Shown here: in pieces, positions 47,699 through 57,732 of the stretch
How the letters are laid out: each line of letters begins with the position of its first letter
How positions within the stretch are numbered: position 1 is the stretch's first letter
DNA from: JAGQPD01 sp020426865
Lineage (GTDB): Bacteria > Planctomycetota > Planctomycetia > Pirellulales > Pirellulaceae
NCBI GenBank assembly: GCA_041399065.1
Contig: JAWKTN010000005.1
Coordinates: 1-64,000, forward strand
Length of the DNA: 64,000 nt
Direction: 5' to 3'
Translations under genes and position numbers: made by a program
The notes under the pieces: model-generated
Database searches by the model: none
Seen by the model: the letters and a program-made list of their open reading frames with translations, nothing else
What the model was told of the DNA's origin: nothing

Positions 47699-49356
47699 AT
47701 GCCACGTCGTAAAAAGTCCGCGCCCACGGTACGCGCCCATCAACCCGCGACCACCACATCACCATCGCAACCGCCATCACCATCACCATCAAAACCATCG
47801 GCCGCCGAAGTGGAGTGCGAAGTCCGCGACCAGGAGGTTCATATTCACATCGATACGCCCACTACCGCGTGCGGGGCCTGGAGAAGAACCTCAGCACTCA
47901 CCAACTGCGTGTCAATATTCTGGCTCACCGCGACGATCTCGTGCACATGGACACGCTCGACCTTTGCAAGGCCAAGTCCCCGCGTCCTTTATCCAGGCCA
48001 CCGCCGCCGAACTGTTTGTGGAAGAAGCCACGGTCAAGCGTGATCTGGGAAGACTGCTGCTAAAGCTGGAAGATCTGCAGCGCGAACAGATCGAAGCCGC
48101 CTTGCGCACCGAAACGGCCCCCGTCGAACTGACGCTCAAAGAGCGGCAAGCGGCGATCCAGTACCTGCGTTCTCCACAGCTCACGCAACGCATCCTCGAC
48201 GACTACGCGGTGCGGACTGGTCGGCGAAGAGACCAATAAGCTGGTCTGCTACCTGGCCTGCGTCTCGCGATTGTTGCCCAAGCCGCTGGCGCTGCTGATC
48301 CAAAGCGGTAGTGCCGCCGGAAAGACTTCGCTCATGGATGCCACGCTCCACTTCATGCCCGTCGAAGCGTTTACCCGTTATTCCGCCATGACCGGCCAGT
48401 CGCTCTACTACATGGGCCAGCGCTCGCTGCGCCACAAGATCCTGGCGGTCGCCGAAGAAGAAGGAATCGCCCAGGCCAGCTATGCGCTGAAACTATTGCA
48501 AAGCGACGGGCGGTTGACGATTGCGGCCGCAGGCCGCAATGGAAACACCGGCCGGCAACAGACCGAACAATATTCGGTGGAAGGGCCCGTGATGATGTTC
48601 CTCACCACCACCGCCGAACAACCCGATGCGGAACTACAAAACCGCTGCGTAACGCTGCATGTCAATGAAAGCCCCGAACAGACCGCCGCGATCCAATCGC
48701 ACCAGCGCACGGCGTTTACGCTTGACGGCCAAACGCAAGCCGACGCTCGTGATACAATTCGCAAGCAGCATCATGACATCCACCGCGTGCTCGAGCCGCT
48801 GCCGGTCGTTATTCCTTACGCCGGTCAATTGCAGTTCCGCCACGACCAGACCCGGATGCGCCGCGACCACGACAAGTACATGACCTTAATCGCCGCCAGT
48901 GCCGTGTTGCACCAGTATCAGCGTCCCCGCAAGTCGCGGCAGGTCGCCGGCCAGACGGTGGAATACATCGAGGCCACACTCGAGGACGTGGCCCTGGCCA
49001 ATCGCCTGGCTAGCGAGGTGATGGGCCAGAGCCTGACCGAACTACTGCCACAGACACGGCACTTGCTGCTCCGCATCGACCAATGCGTGGGCCAGTGGGC
49101 CGAGCGCCAAGCCAAACCACGCTCGATGATCCGCTTTACCCAACGCCAGTTGCGCGAGGAATTGGGCTGGGGCGACTTTCAGTTGCGACGGCATCTGGCC
49201 CGGCTCGTCGAGTTGGAATACATTCTGGCGTATCGCACTGGTGCGCGAAACCAGCGCGAGTACCAACTGCTTTACGACGGCGAAGGCCGTCAGGGGGAAC
49301 GGTTTTTACTAGGGCTCGCCGAATTGGAGCAGTTGGCCGAAACGCAAGTGGCATAA
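47699..49356 (+). pseudogene. P-loop ATPase, copy 2 (frameshifted)
   Basis: Relative to copy 1: one base missing near 47857, one near 47980, two near 48207 (net four). The readable remainder (from about 48271) keeps Walker A and the C-terminal region. Substitutions versus copy 1 are few and mostly conservative. Confidence 0.8.
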
Positions 49357-49409
49357 CTCGCCCCCCAGTGGCGGTAAAACGATCACTCGCCCGGTCAAAA
49401 CGATGCCCG

Positions 49410-49448
49410 TTCGATCGGTATTCGATCGCCGTTCGATGCCCTTTCGAT
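49410..49448 (+). repeat. TTCGAT x 4 array, copy 2
   Basis: Boxes at 49410, 49421, 49432 and 49443 with an 11-bp period, matching copy 1. Confidence 0.8.
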
Positions 49449-49462
49449 GGGGTGCCTGAAAT

Positions 49463-49496
49463 GACGTAACGTGCTGTGGCCACAGCACGTTACGTC
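49463..49496. repeat. 34-bp perfect palindrome, copy 2
   Basis: Same palindrome as copy 1 extended by two bases on each side (GA...TC). Confidence 0.85.
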
Positions 49497-49777
49497 GATC
49501 CTTCTCTGTTTTGGTCCGAAAAACGGTCCACACCCTTAAAAAAAGCCACTGGCGATCCTGCCCTCTCGCCGCGGGAAACGTCTCTCGTGATCGATGTCGC
49601 CGCCAACCAACGCGACCAGAGGACATTTCGGAAAGCTGGAACCATGGGCGGGTGAACGCCATCGACGTGTCATGTATCAGGTCCGGTCCTGTTGCATTTG
49701 TTCTTGCTCGACGCTAGCGATTGTCTCCGCTTCGAGCATCGTGTTTCCCATTCTTCTTTCCAAGGAGCCCTTCGGTC

Positions 49778-50856
49778 ATGACGAAAGCTAAAGATCCATC
49801 CCTTTCTTCTCCAGGCAATCCATCTGACGACCCATCGCTAGAGTCACTGGTCGCGCGCTTCGTGCATCACATGCAAGTGCGACACATGTCAGCGGCCACG
49901 ATCCAGTTGCGGCGAACGTATTTGAAACGTTTTCTCACCTGGTGCGACCAGCGTGGCGTAACCACGTTGCCGGAGATCACCCGCGAAGTGGTGCAGAGTT
50001 ACCAGCGGTATTTGTATCACTATCGCAGTGGGCGGACGGGCAAACCGTTGCGCTTCAACACGCAGGTTTCGTTACTGGTACCGATTCGATCGTGGTTCCG
50101 CTATCTGGTCCACGAACAGTTGACGGACGTGAATCCTGCACTGGATCTCGAGTTGCCACGCGAGCCGCAACGATTGCCCAAGCGGATCTTGTCGATCGAC
50201 GAAGTCGAGCGGATTCTCAATGGCGCCGACGTGACGACCGCCCTCGGGCTGCGTGACCGCGCCATGTTGGAGGTGCTGTATTCCACGGCGATGCGTCGCG
50301 CCGAGTTGATTGGGTTGGACGTCTATGACGTGGACCACGAGCGGGGTGTGATCACGATTCGGCATGGCAAGGGGGGCAAGGACCGGACGGTCCCAGTGGG
50401 ACCGCGCGCTCTGCAATGGCTTACGGCCTATCTCGAACGCGCACGTCCGGCACTTGTAAATTCCGTGCGTGCCAGAAATACATCGCGGCTATTTGTCTCT
50501 TGCCACGGCAAACCGTTTGGGGCGTCGAACCTATCGAACTTGATTGCCACTTACATCCGCGCCGCCACGGACAACACGACCGGCAGCTGCCACCTGTTTC
50601 GGCACACGACTGCCACGTTGATGTTGGAGCATGGCGCGCGGACCTGCGTTCGTTGCAGTCACTGCTTGGTCATTCCAGCCTGACGACGACGCAGATCTAC
50701 ACGCACGTCAGCATTCAGCACCTCAAGCAAGTGCACGATCAGACACATCCCGCCAACCGCCCGGCAAAGGCCAGCCAGTCGGAGGACACCTCGGCCAATC
50801 CCATCGATTCGAGCTATTCTCGCCCCGGAGAAGACAGAGCCCGGTCGATGGAATAG
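49778..50856 (+). pseudogene. Tyrosine recombinase, copy 2 (C-terminal frameshift)
   Basis: In frame from ATG 49778 through HLFRHTTATLMLEHGA. Then two extra bases (GCGCGCGG for GCGCGG, 50634-50641) shift the frame, so the last part, including the catalytic Tyr (QIYTHV), is out of frame. Combining both copies gives one intact reading frame. Confidence 0.8.
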
Positions 50857-51031
50857 AATAGTTGTGATCGGCCAGTCAGCTCTCGCGCACCCGTGCGCGG
50901 GAGCTCGGCTTGGCCACGCAGACGCAGCAGTGTGTCATGCATGTTCTTTGACAAGATAAACGCACGATCAACAGCGCATTTGCCCTGGACCACTCCTGGA
51001 GACCTCCCTACCGCACATCTGGCAGTGGGCA

Positions 51032-51925
51032 ATGCACAGATGGTACGACTCCAAAACCGGTCGCTGGATCAGCGAGGATCCGATCGGGTTTGCAGCAGGG
51101 GATGCGAATCTGACGCGGTATGTAGGCAATGCGAGTGCAATCAACGTTGATCCGTCGGGCCTAGTCAGCTCCGGGCATCACTTGTTGCCACAGCAACTTT
51201 GGGGGAATATGTTGACGTCGGCCGCCCAGAGGTTCTTTGACGATCCGTCGAAGGGGGCGGTGTTTACGAATAGGTATTACACAATTCACAACGGGTCCAC
51301 CGTTAACGGTATTTCGCATGATTGTTACAGCGCCGCCGTTAAGAGAGAGCTGCAAGAGTTTCTTCAGGAATACAAAACGACGAAGCTCAACGAAAGTCTC
51401 GCTCCGCGTTTCTTGAAAAGGTTAGAGGAATCGAACGTCCCAGCAATTGCCAATTTCAATTATGGCGTAAAGGCAGAAATGTATGGGGCCAGACTAGTGG
51501 GTGAGAAGCGTTACAGAGAATTGCTCGCGGCGGGTAAACGCTCTGATGAGGCATTCGATTTGGCACGCAGACATGCAAGTGATGCCGCACAGTCGATACG
51601 TCGTCGTATAAACTCACGAATCACGGAAGCCGGTGTCGACGCTACGTCAACCATCATTCGGAAGATAGGCAAGCCCGCACTATATCTTGTCCCCTTCGTA
51701 AGCACCGCGTTCATAATCTGCAATGCAGACAATGCGCAGGCGGCTGGAAGAGACATTCTGTTTGATCTTTCGGGGCTTGATTTGCCCGTCGATGGAGGGA
51801 AAGCCCTTGTTGCGTTCGCGGAGGAAATGGAAAGGGAACGGGACGAATTCGCTGATCGTTTGGGGAGAACCAAGAAATGGGGAATGCCCTATACACTCAA
51901 TGGGATTAAGAATGGTTTGCGTTGA
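51032..51925 (+). CDS. Orphan Rhs C-terminal module 3: GHH-type (HNH-like) toxin tip
   Basis: 297 aa from an ATG at the core start: HRWYDSKTGRWISEDPIGF, GDANLTRYVGNASAINVDPSG, then G48-H49-H50-LLPQQLW. The GHHLLPQ start, then HNGSTVNGISHDCYSAAVKR, fits the HNH-like nuclease toxin type that begins right after the DPxG junction. The remaining ~170 residues are helical with no known motif and one hydrophobic run near residues 210-235 (KPALYLVPFVSTAFIIC). The ending overlaps nothing. The partner gene starts 25 bases later. Confidence 0.75.
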   Translation: MHRWYDSKTGRWISEDPIGFAAGDANLTRYVGNASAINVDPSGLVSSGHHLLPQQLWGNMLTSAAQRFFDDPSKGAVFTNRYYTIHNGSTVNGISHDCYSAAVKRELQEFLQEYKTTKLNESLAPRFLKRLEESNVPAIANFNYGVKAEMYGARLVGEKRYRELLAAGKRSDEAFDLARRHASDAAQSIRRRINSRITEAGVDATSTIIRKIGKPALYLVPFVSTAFIICNADNAQAAGRDILFDLSGLDLPVDGGKALVAFAEEMERERDEFADRLGRTKKWGMPYTLNGIKNGLR

Positions 51926-51950
51926 GGAGTACGCATATAGGAGTGCACAA

Positions 51951-53009
51951 GTGAAAAAGCTTTATCCATTCTGCAAAAACTCATTGTGGGGCTACATCGA
52001 CCAATTCGGCAAGGAAGTAATTCCGCCCACGTTTACTTCGGCACGACCATTCCGTGGGGGCCTTGCTCGCGTGATGATCGAACATTCCAAAAACGTTCAT
52101 GGTATCGAGGCATTTATCAATGTTGATGGCGTCGTTGAAATCGGTCCCGGACCGCCAGAAACTGGGTACGCCCGCTACGAGATTTGGAAAGAGCACATCA
52201 ATCATGGTGCGTCACCGGAATGGGCTTATGGAGACTTTGCAAGTAAACGAGCCCTTTTCCGAGATCTTACTATGCGAAAAGGAGTTGGATATATTGACGA
52301 TAATGGCAGACTCGTTGCAATGGGCTTCAGTGACGGGTATGACTTTTCTGATGATGCCGCCATCGTCTTCTTAGGAAGTCGACATCGTGTTCCCGCGATT
52401 ATCGACGTACATGGAACGGAACTCTCCCGTCCAAATGTTGAGTGGTGTGGGTATTTGGCTGAAGGAGTGGCTGTATTCGCGCGCGACGTCGACGGGCGGG
52501 AACTATTCGGATATGTAGACGTGCACGGACGCATTCTCATCGATGCCACGTATTTATCAGCTTATCAATTCGTGAATGGAGTTGCACAAGTACGTACTGA
52601 GAGTGGAATCGGGTTTATCGATAGATTAGGGAACTTTATTATGGAACCTTTGCTACAGGAATGTTCACATTTTTCGGACGGCCGTGCGTTAGTGGTGAAG
52701 ACCGATAGCTCATATCTGATTAGTCAAAATGGGGAACTATTAACATTAGTAGATATCGATTTCTCGAATGCCTGGATTGAGGAAGGTGGATGCGGTATAT
52801 TCTTGATTGGAAAACGGACGAATGGAACGGAAAAGTACAGTTATGTAGGACCATCCGGCGAGCTACTTTGTCCTTTCGATCTTGATGTGGCGCACCCTTT
52901 CGACGACGGATTAGCCTTGGTGCGTCGCAATAACATGACGCAGTATCTTGACTCGTGCGGAATCGTGATTTGGGAAACCAGTTCCTGGCCGCTGCGTTTG
53001 GATCTTTGA
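51951..53009 (+). CDS. WG-repeat protein, candidate immunity protein for Rhs tip 3
   Basis: About 352 aa. GTG 51951 has AGGAG seven bases upstream and so is chosen over ATG 51912. It is built of WG/KWG-like beta repeats: SLWGYIDQFGKEVIPP, GVGYIDDNGRL, LFGYVDVHGRILIDATY, GIGFIDRLGNFIMEP. WG repeats are usual in secreted and interaction proteins; here no signal peptide is seen. Directly downstream of a toxin tip, an immunity or toxin-binding role is inferred. AT-rich relative to flanks. Confidence 0.65.
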   Translation: MKKLYPFCKNSLWGYIDQFGKEVIPPTFTSARPFRGGLARVMIEHSKNVHGIEAFINVDGVVEIGPGPPETGYARYEIWKEHINHGASPEWAYGDFASKRALFRDLTMRKGVGYIDDNGRLVAMGFSDGYDFSDDAAIVFLGSRHRVPAIIDVHGTELSRPNVEWCGYLAEGVAVFARDVDGRELFGYVDVHGRILIDATYLSAYQFVNGVAQVRTESGIGFIDRLGNFIMEPLLQECSHFSDGRALVVKTDSSYLISQNGELLTLVDIDFSNAWIEEGGCGIFLIGKRTNGTEKYSYVGPSGELLCPFDLDVAHPFDDGLALVRRNNMTQYLDSCGIVIWETSSWPLRLDL

Positions 53010-53208
53010 CACTGTTCGATGCTACCGACTGAATTCCGGTCGTATTTGTGACGTAAGCGCCCACCAGAAGTATTGTTGACGGCCGTGTTATCGTGAGGTT
53101 TTTCGTAAGCGCCCGACCTGGGCAAGTGGCTGAAGTGGGGCGCGTCAGGGTCTGGTTGCCGCGCGGGCACCGGCTCGTGGCGAAGTGCGTCAAAGTGAAG
53201 GGTGTCGG

Positions 53209-53649
53209 TTACGCAGAGGCGATTTGCTGAGCGCGGGCATGAATCCGCTGGCGTGCTCGACGCACGCGTTTGGCATCGGCGCGGTCCGTTTTCTCGGCCC
53301 TTCGCCCAATCCGGATGGACGTCGGATGAGCTGAGGCCCAGCGGTCTGGCAAGAGGTCGCTTAGGTATTCTGAGTCTCGATCCAAGAGGCTGGGATTACG
53401 TTGCGTTGCGTAAGCCAGTTTTTGTAGCACGTCGGTGAGATAGTCCTCGACGATCAGGTTGTGACGATGCGCACTGCTGACAATACTCAGTAGCTGCAAC
53501 CGCCCCTTTGCCGCTCGCGGATGTCCCAGAAACAACCAGTTGTTGCGACCAACGGTAAATAGGCGGATGATTTGCTCGGCCTGGTTATTATCAATTGGCA
53601 ACAGTCCGTCACTTAAGTATCGCTGAAGCGACACCCATTGATTCCGCAA
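53209..53649 (-). pseudogene. IS66 tnpC of element A, C-terminal part
   Basis: Continuation of element A tnpC on the left side of the insertion. Reads SDGLLPIDNNQAEQIIRLF, the region with the last acidic residue of DDE, to the normal C-terminus ARAQQIASA. Differs from element B by a few residues (e.g. Leu for Pro after IIR). Confidence 0.8.
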
Positions 53650-53651
53650 GT
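53644..53651. repeat. 8-bp target duplication of IS66-like element B, left
   Basis: CCGCAAGT; repeated at 56575-56582. Confidence 0.9.
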
Positions 53652-53755
53652 GTAAGCGCCCGACCTGGGCAAGTGGCTGAAGTGGGGCGCGTCAGGGGCT
53701 GGTTGCCGCGTGGGCACCGGCTCGTGGCGAATTGCGTCAAAGTGAAGGGGGTCGG

Positions 53756-55642
53756 TTACGCAGAGGCGATTTGCTGAGCGCGGGCATGAATCCGCTGGCG
53801 TGCTCGACGCACGCGTTTGGCATCGGCGCGGTCCGTTTTCTCGGCCCTTCGCCCAATCCGGATGGACGTCGGATGAGCTGAGGCCCAGCGGTCTGGCAAG
53901 AGGTCGCTTAGGTATTCTGAGTCTCGATCCAAGAGGCTGGGATTTCGTTGCGTTGCGTAAGCCAGTTTTTGTAGCACGTCGGTGAGATAGTCCTCGACGA
54001 TCAGGTTGTGACGATGCGCACTGCTGACAATACTCAGTAGCTGCAACCGCCCCTTTGCCGCTCGCGGATGTCCCAGAAACAACCAGTTGTTGCGACCAAC
54101 GGTAAATGGGCGGATGATTTGCTCGGCCTGGTTATTATCAATTGGCAACAGTCCGTCACTTAAGTATCGCTGAAGCGACACCCATTGATTTCGCAAGTAA
54201 CCCACTGCCTTCCCAAAACGACTGCTCGGCAACGCCGCCTTTCGAACCGACTCGCTTTCGAGCCACTTCTCGATTTCCTTCCAGACTGGTACCGCGTCGC
54301 TCTGGCGGAGTTTGCGACGCGCGTCAACATCCAACAGCTTGCCGCGTTCCTCGATCGCATACAACCGCCTGTAAAGAGCCAGCAGCTCGGCACACAGAAT
54401 CGGTTCGTATGCCTCCGCTTTGACAAACTCCCGGCGCGCGTGTGCATTGCAACTGGCATGCACAATGCGGCCATCGCTACGTTCTTCGATGTGCGCATAC
54501 GCTTCATAGGCATCGGCGACGACCGTACCGCGGTACGAGGCGAGCCGCGCATCGACGAACCCATGCGATCGCGTCAGTGACCAATGAAAACAGTTATAAG
54601 GTGCTAAATCGTCGAGTCCTGCAAATAGCCATGCGTAACTGGTTACCGACCCCTGAGTATTCATTTCGTGCGGTTCACCATCGGGCGGCTTGGACTTGCG
54701 CCGTTTTCTCAATATCGCCTCTTGTTCAGCATCGAGTGAACCGCGTGTCAGCAACAGTCCCGTCGTCTCATCAATGTGAACGATCCGCTGCCCAAGCACG
54801 CAGGCGTCCATCAACTCAAACAGCGGAACAGATACGTCCGCACTGTAGTTGATCAAGTCGTTGATCGTCGAGCGACTGGGAAACCAACCGCACTGCGCGA
54901 ACCAATCTTGTTGCCGGTAGGTGGGTTGATGGAAGGCGAATTTCTGCGCCAGAATCGCCGCAATCACATCGAAGTCGTAGCGACAGCCTTCCACAATGGC
55001 GATCGGAGCCGGTGCCGCAAACACGCCCACTTCCGGTTTTCCTTCTACCACGTACTTGCAGCGAATAATCCGCTCGACATACGTCTTCGGAGGTTCGAAC
55101 CGCAATCGTTCAGTGATCGAATCGCCAAGATACCTCATTCCTTCTTTTTCTTCGTCGCTCAGATCGAACAAACGATCGCGCCGTTCCAGATGTTCTGGGA
55201 AGGTCTCGTTACGCCCTTGCTGTTGGCGACGCTCTTTTGCCTTCCGACGACGGGCCTCCCAGTCTTTAATCAATTGCTCATCGATTTTGGCTTGGGCGTC
55301 ATCGAGCCCGGCGACTGTCACGCCGGGGTCCACATCGTCCTGCGGTTCTAAGTCGGGAAACAACGGTGGCGATTCCGATCCCGTTCGCCGTTCGGAACGA
55401 CGACCCCACAACCGATTGGTGAGCACCTTGTTGGCGACTTCAAGTTCCTCGATCTGCTGTTGTTGTGCTTTGATCGTGTCGCGAGATTGCTGTTGAAGAT
55501 CGACCAACCGGTCGCGATCGTCTTGCAACACTTTGGTTGCATCGAGTAACGCCGCGTATTCCAATTCACGCTGCTCGGCCTGACGAGTGAGCGTGTCAAT
55601 GGTGGTCTGCATTTCGCGGAGTTGAGAGAGTGTTTCGTCCAT
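53756..55642 (-). CDS. tnpC: IS66 family transposase TnpC
   Basis: 628 aa. N-terminal leucine-zipper-like coiled coil (residues 1-75) with the NRLWGRRSERR helix, then the DDE core: Asp in VHIDETTGLLL, Asp in GTVVADAYEAYAHI, Glu in NNQAEQIIRPFTVGRNNWLF. Zinc-like CNAHARREF between. This is the catalytic transposase of element B. ATG 55642; 83 bases after tnpB. Confidence 0.93.
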   Translation of the reverse strand: MDETLSQLREMQTTIDTLTRQAEQRELEYAALLDATKVLQDDRDRLVDLQQQSRDTIKAQQQQIEELEVANKVLTNRLWGRRSERRTGSESPPLFPDLEPQDDVDPGVTVAGLDDAQAKIDEQLIKDWEARRRKAKERRQQQGRNETFPEHLERRDRLFDLSDEEKEGMRYLGDSITERLRFEPPKTYVERIIRCKYVVEGKPEVGVFAAPAPIAIVEGCRYDFDVIAAILAQKFAFHQPTYRQQDWFAQCGWFPSRSTINDLINYSADVSVPLFELMDACVLGQRIVHIDETTGLLLTRGSLDAEQEAILRKRRKSKPPDGEPHEMNTQGSVTSYAWLFAGLDDLAPYNCFHWSLTRSHGFVDARLASYRGTVVADAYEAYAHIEERSDGRIVHASCNAHARREFVKAEAYEPILCAELLALYRRLYAIEERGKLLDVDARRKLRQSDAVPVWKEIEKWLESESVRKAALPSSRFGKAVGYLRNQWVSLQRYLSDGLLPIDNNQAEQIIRPFTVGRNNWLFLGHPRAAKGRLQLLSIVSSAHRHNLIVEDYLTDVLQKLAYATQRNPSLLDRDSEYLSDLLPDRWASAHPTSIRIGRRAEKTDRADAKRVRRARQRIHARAQQIASA

Positions 55643-55725
55643 GACGAAGGGAATTGTAACGGGCAGTTGCTTCCATGCAATGCCCGTTTACCGTCATAGA
55701 GAATATTTTCTGTCACTAATCACAA

Positions 55726-56142
55726 TCAGCATGCGGCAGCCATGTTGCTAGCCGCTGCGTTGTGTGACACGTCGCCAATTGGTGGTTGGGACTGCTCAAT
55801 CTGAAATCGCTTGCGCCGCTTCGCTGAGCCCAAGTCGACACCACCCAAAATCATCGCCAGCGTCGTGCCGTCGATTTCCGCCACGATGGAGTCGTCCTTC
55901 GCTGAAGGAAGCTGGAAACGCCCACGCTCCAGCCGCTTCGCCCACACCGCAAAACCGTCGCGGTCCCAGCAAAGTACCTTGCAGCGATTTTGCGCGCGGT
56001 TGACGAAGACGAAGTAGTCACCGGTCATCACGTCCTTGCCGAAGGTGTGGGACACAATGGCAACCAGACCGTCGAATTGCTTGCGCATGTCCGTGGCCGT
56101 CGTGCAAATGAAGATGCGGATCGAGGAGGGGATACTAAGCAT
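55726..56142 (-). CDS. tnpB: IS66 family accessory protein TnpB
   Basis: 138 aa. Typical TnpB start IRIFICTTATDMRKQFDGLV, then FVFVNRAQNRCKVLCWDRDG and FAVWAKRLERGRFQLP. Needed with TnpA for IS66 transposition; mechanism not known in detail. Its ATG overlaps the end of tnpA by 8 bases, indicating translational coupling. Confidence 0.92.
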   Translation of the reverse strand: MLSIPSSIRIFICTTATDMRKQFDGLVAIVSHTFGKDVMTGDYFVFVNRAQNRCKVLCWDRDGFAVWAKRLERGRFQLPSAKDDSIVAEIDGTTLAMILGGVDLGSAKRRKRFQIEQSQPPIGDVSHNAAASNMAAAC

Positions 56143-56488
56143 GGGGCGTATCCTCCTGCGTCGGGCCTACGACCGCTCGAATCGCGGTAGCAATCGCCAC
56201 GCTGCGCTCGGCAGGCACACGAATGACCGTCCCATTGGCGATTACGATCTCGACTATCGCGGGAGAATTCACCGCCACCGGCGGGAGTTGCACAAACGCC
56301 GCTCGGTCGCGACGCGCAACAAACGCCTCCTTATCGTTATCACACAGCTTCTGCTTCCACTTGTAGTAATTCGCCACCGAGACCTTTTCCCGACGACAAA
56401 AATCCGCAACCGTCAAACCGCTCGACGCCTGCTCCCGCAACCGCTTACGCCACTCCATAGGGAGAGACTCGTTGACCCGACGTGACAT
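56135..56488 (-). CDS. tnpA: IS66 family accessory protein TnpA
   Basis: 117 aa. Helix-turn-helix start EWRKRLREQASSGLTVADFC, RREKVSVANYYKWKQKL, as in the orf1 of IS66 elements. First gene of the element B operon. Confidence 0.9.
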   Translation of the reverse strand: MSRRVNESLPMEWRKRLREQASSGLTVADFCRREKVSVANYYKWKQKLCDNDKEAFVARRDRAAFVQLPPVAVNSPAIVEIVIANGTVIRVPAERSVAIATAIRAVVGPTQEDTPHA

Positions 56489-56574
56489 TAGTTGACTCCT
56501 TTTTCAGGGGAAATAAAATGAACCACCCCCCGAAATTAATCCCAAAGTCAAGAATGCTCGTATCGGGCGCTTAC

Positions 56575-57732
56575 CCGCAAGTAACCCACTGCCTTCCCAA
56601 AACGACTGCTCGGCAACGCCGCCTTTCGAACCGACTCGCTTTCGAGCCACTTCTCGATTTCCTTCCAGACTGGTACCGCGTCGCTCTGGCGGAGTTTGCG
56701 ACGCGCGTCAACATCCAACAGCTTGCCGCGTTCCTCGATCGCATACAACCGCCTGTAAAGAGCCAGCAGCTCGGCACACAGAATCGGTTCGTATGCCTCC
56801 GCTTTGACAAACTCCCGGCGCGCGTGTGCATTGCAACTGGCATGCACAATGCGGCCATCGCTACGTTCTTCGATGTGCGCATACGCTTCATAGGCATCGG
56901 CGACGACCGTACCGCGGTACGAGGCGAGCCGCGCATCGACGAACCCATGCGATCGCGTCAGTGACCAATGAAAACAGTTATAAGGTGCTAAATCGTCGAG
57001 TCCTGCAAATAGCCATGCGTAACTGGTTACCGACCCCTGAGTATTCATTTCGTGCGGTTCACCATCGGGCGGCTTGGACTTGCGCCGTTTTCTCAATATC
57101 GCCTCTTGTTCAGCATCGAGTGAACCGCGTGTCAGCAACAGTCCCGTCGTCTCATCAATGTGAACGATCCGCTGCCCAAGCACGCAGGTGTCCATCAACT
57201 CAAACAGCGGAACAGATACGTCCGCACTGTAGTTGATCAAGTCGTTGATCGTCGAGCGACTGGGAAACCAACCGCACTGCGCGAACCAATCTTGTTGCCG
57301 GTAGGTGGGTTGATGGAAGGCGAATTTCTGCGCCAGAATCGCCGCAATCACATCGAAGTCGTAGCGACAGCCTTCCACAATGGCGATCGGAGCCGGTGCC
57401 GCAAACACGCCCACTTCCGGTTTTCCTTCTACCACGTACTTGCAGCGAATAATCCGCTCGACATACGTCTTCGGAGGTTCGAACCGCAATCGTTCAGTGA
57501 TCGAATCGCCAAGATACCTCATTCCTTCTTTTTCTTCGTCGCTCAGATCGAACAAACGATCGCGCCGTTCCAGATGTTCTGGGAAGGTCTCGTTACGCCC
57601 TTGCTGTTGGCGACGCTCTTTTGCCTTCCGACGACGGGCCTCCCAGTCTTTAATCAATTGCTCATCGATTTTGGCTTGGGCGTCATCGAGCCCGGCGACT
57701 GTCACGCCGGGGTCCACATCGTCCTGCGGTTC
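56575..57732 (-). pseudogene. IS66 tnpC of element A, N-terminal and central part
   Basis: Reads from DPGVTVAGLDDAQAKIDEQL (5' end lost to the IS91-like copy 3 at 57732) through the first two Asp motifs to AVGYLR, where element B enters. Starts with the duplicated target CCGCAAGT (56575-56582). Confidence 0.85.

Larger units (their letters stand above)
45633..51031. mobile_element. IS91-like element, copy 2
   Basis: 5399 bp, same order as copy 1. Left end AATGAAGAGCGATTGACAGC next to GTTC (45629-45632), once only. The right end again lies directly before an Rhs core fragment. All three genes carry small indels relative to copy 1 or to a consensus, mostly at CG/GC runs. Confidence 0.8.
53652..56574. 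mobile_element. IS66-like element B, intact, inserted in element A
   Basis: 2923 bp with inverted ends GTAAGCGCCCGA and TCGGGCGCTTAC and an 8-bp duplication (CCGCAAGT), as IS66 elements make. Carries tnpA, tnpB and tnpC on the minus strand. Since its host sequence is itself IS66, it is a self-insertion and the most recent event of the pair. Confidence 0.92.
53105..57732. mobile_element. IS66-like element A, split by element B and truncated by IS91-like copy 3
   Basis: Left end GTAAGCGCCCGA at 53105. Its tnpC is interrupted at 53651/56575 by a second IS66-like element. On the right it is cut at GTTC (57729-57732) by the oriIS end of IS91-like copy 3. The intact equivalent of that target is in element B near 55345-55350. 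tnpA and tnpB of element A are gone. A further GTAAGCGCCCA at 53053 looks like another IS66-type end. Confidence 0.8.
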
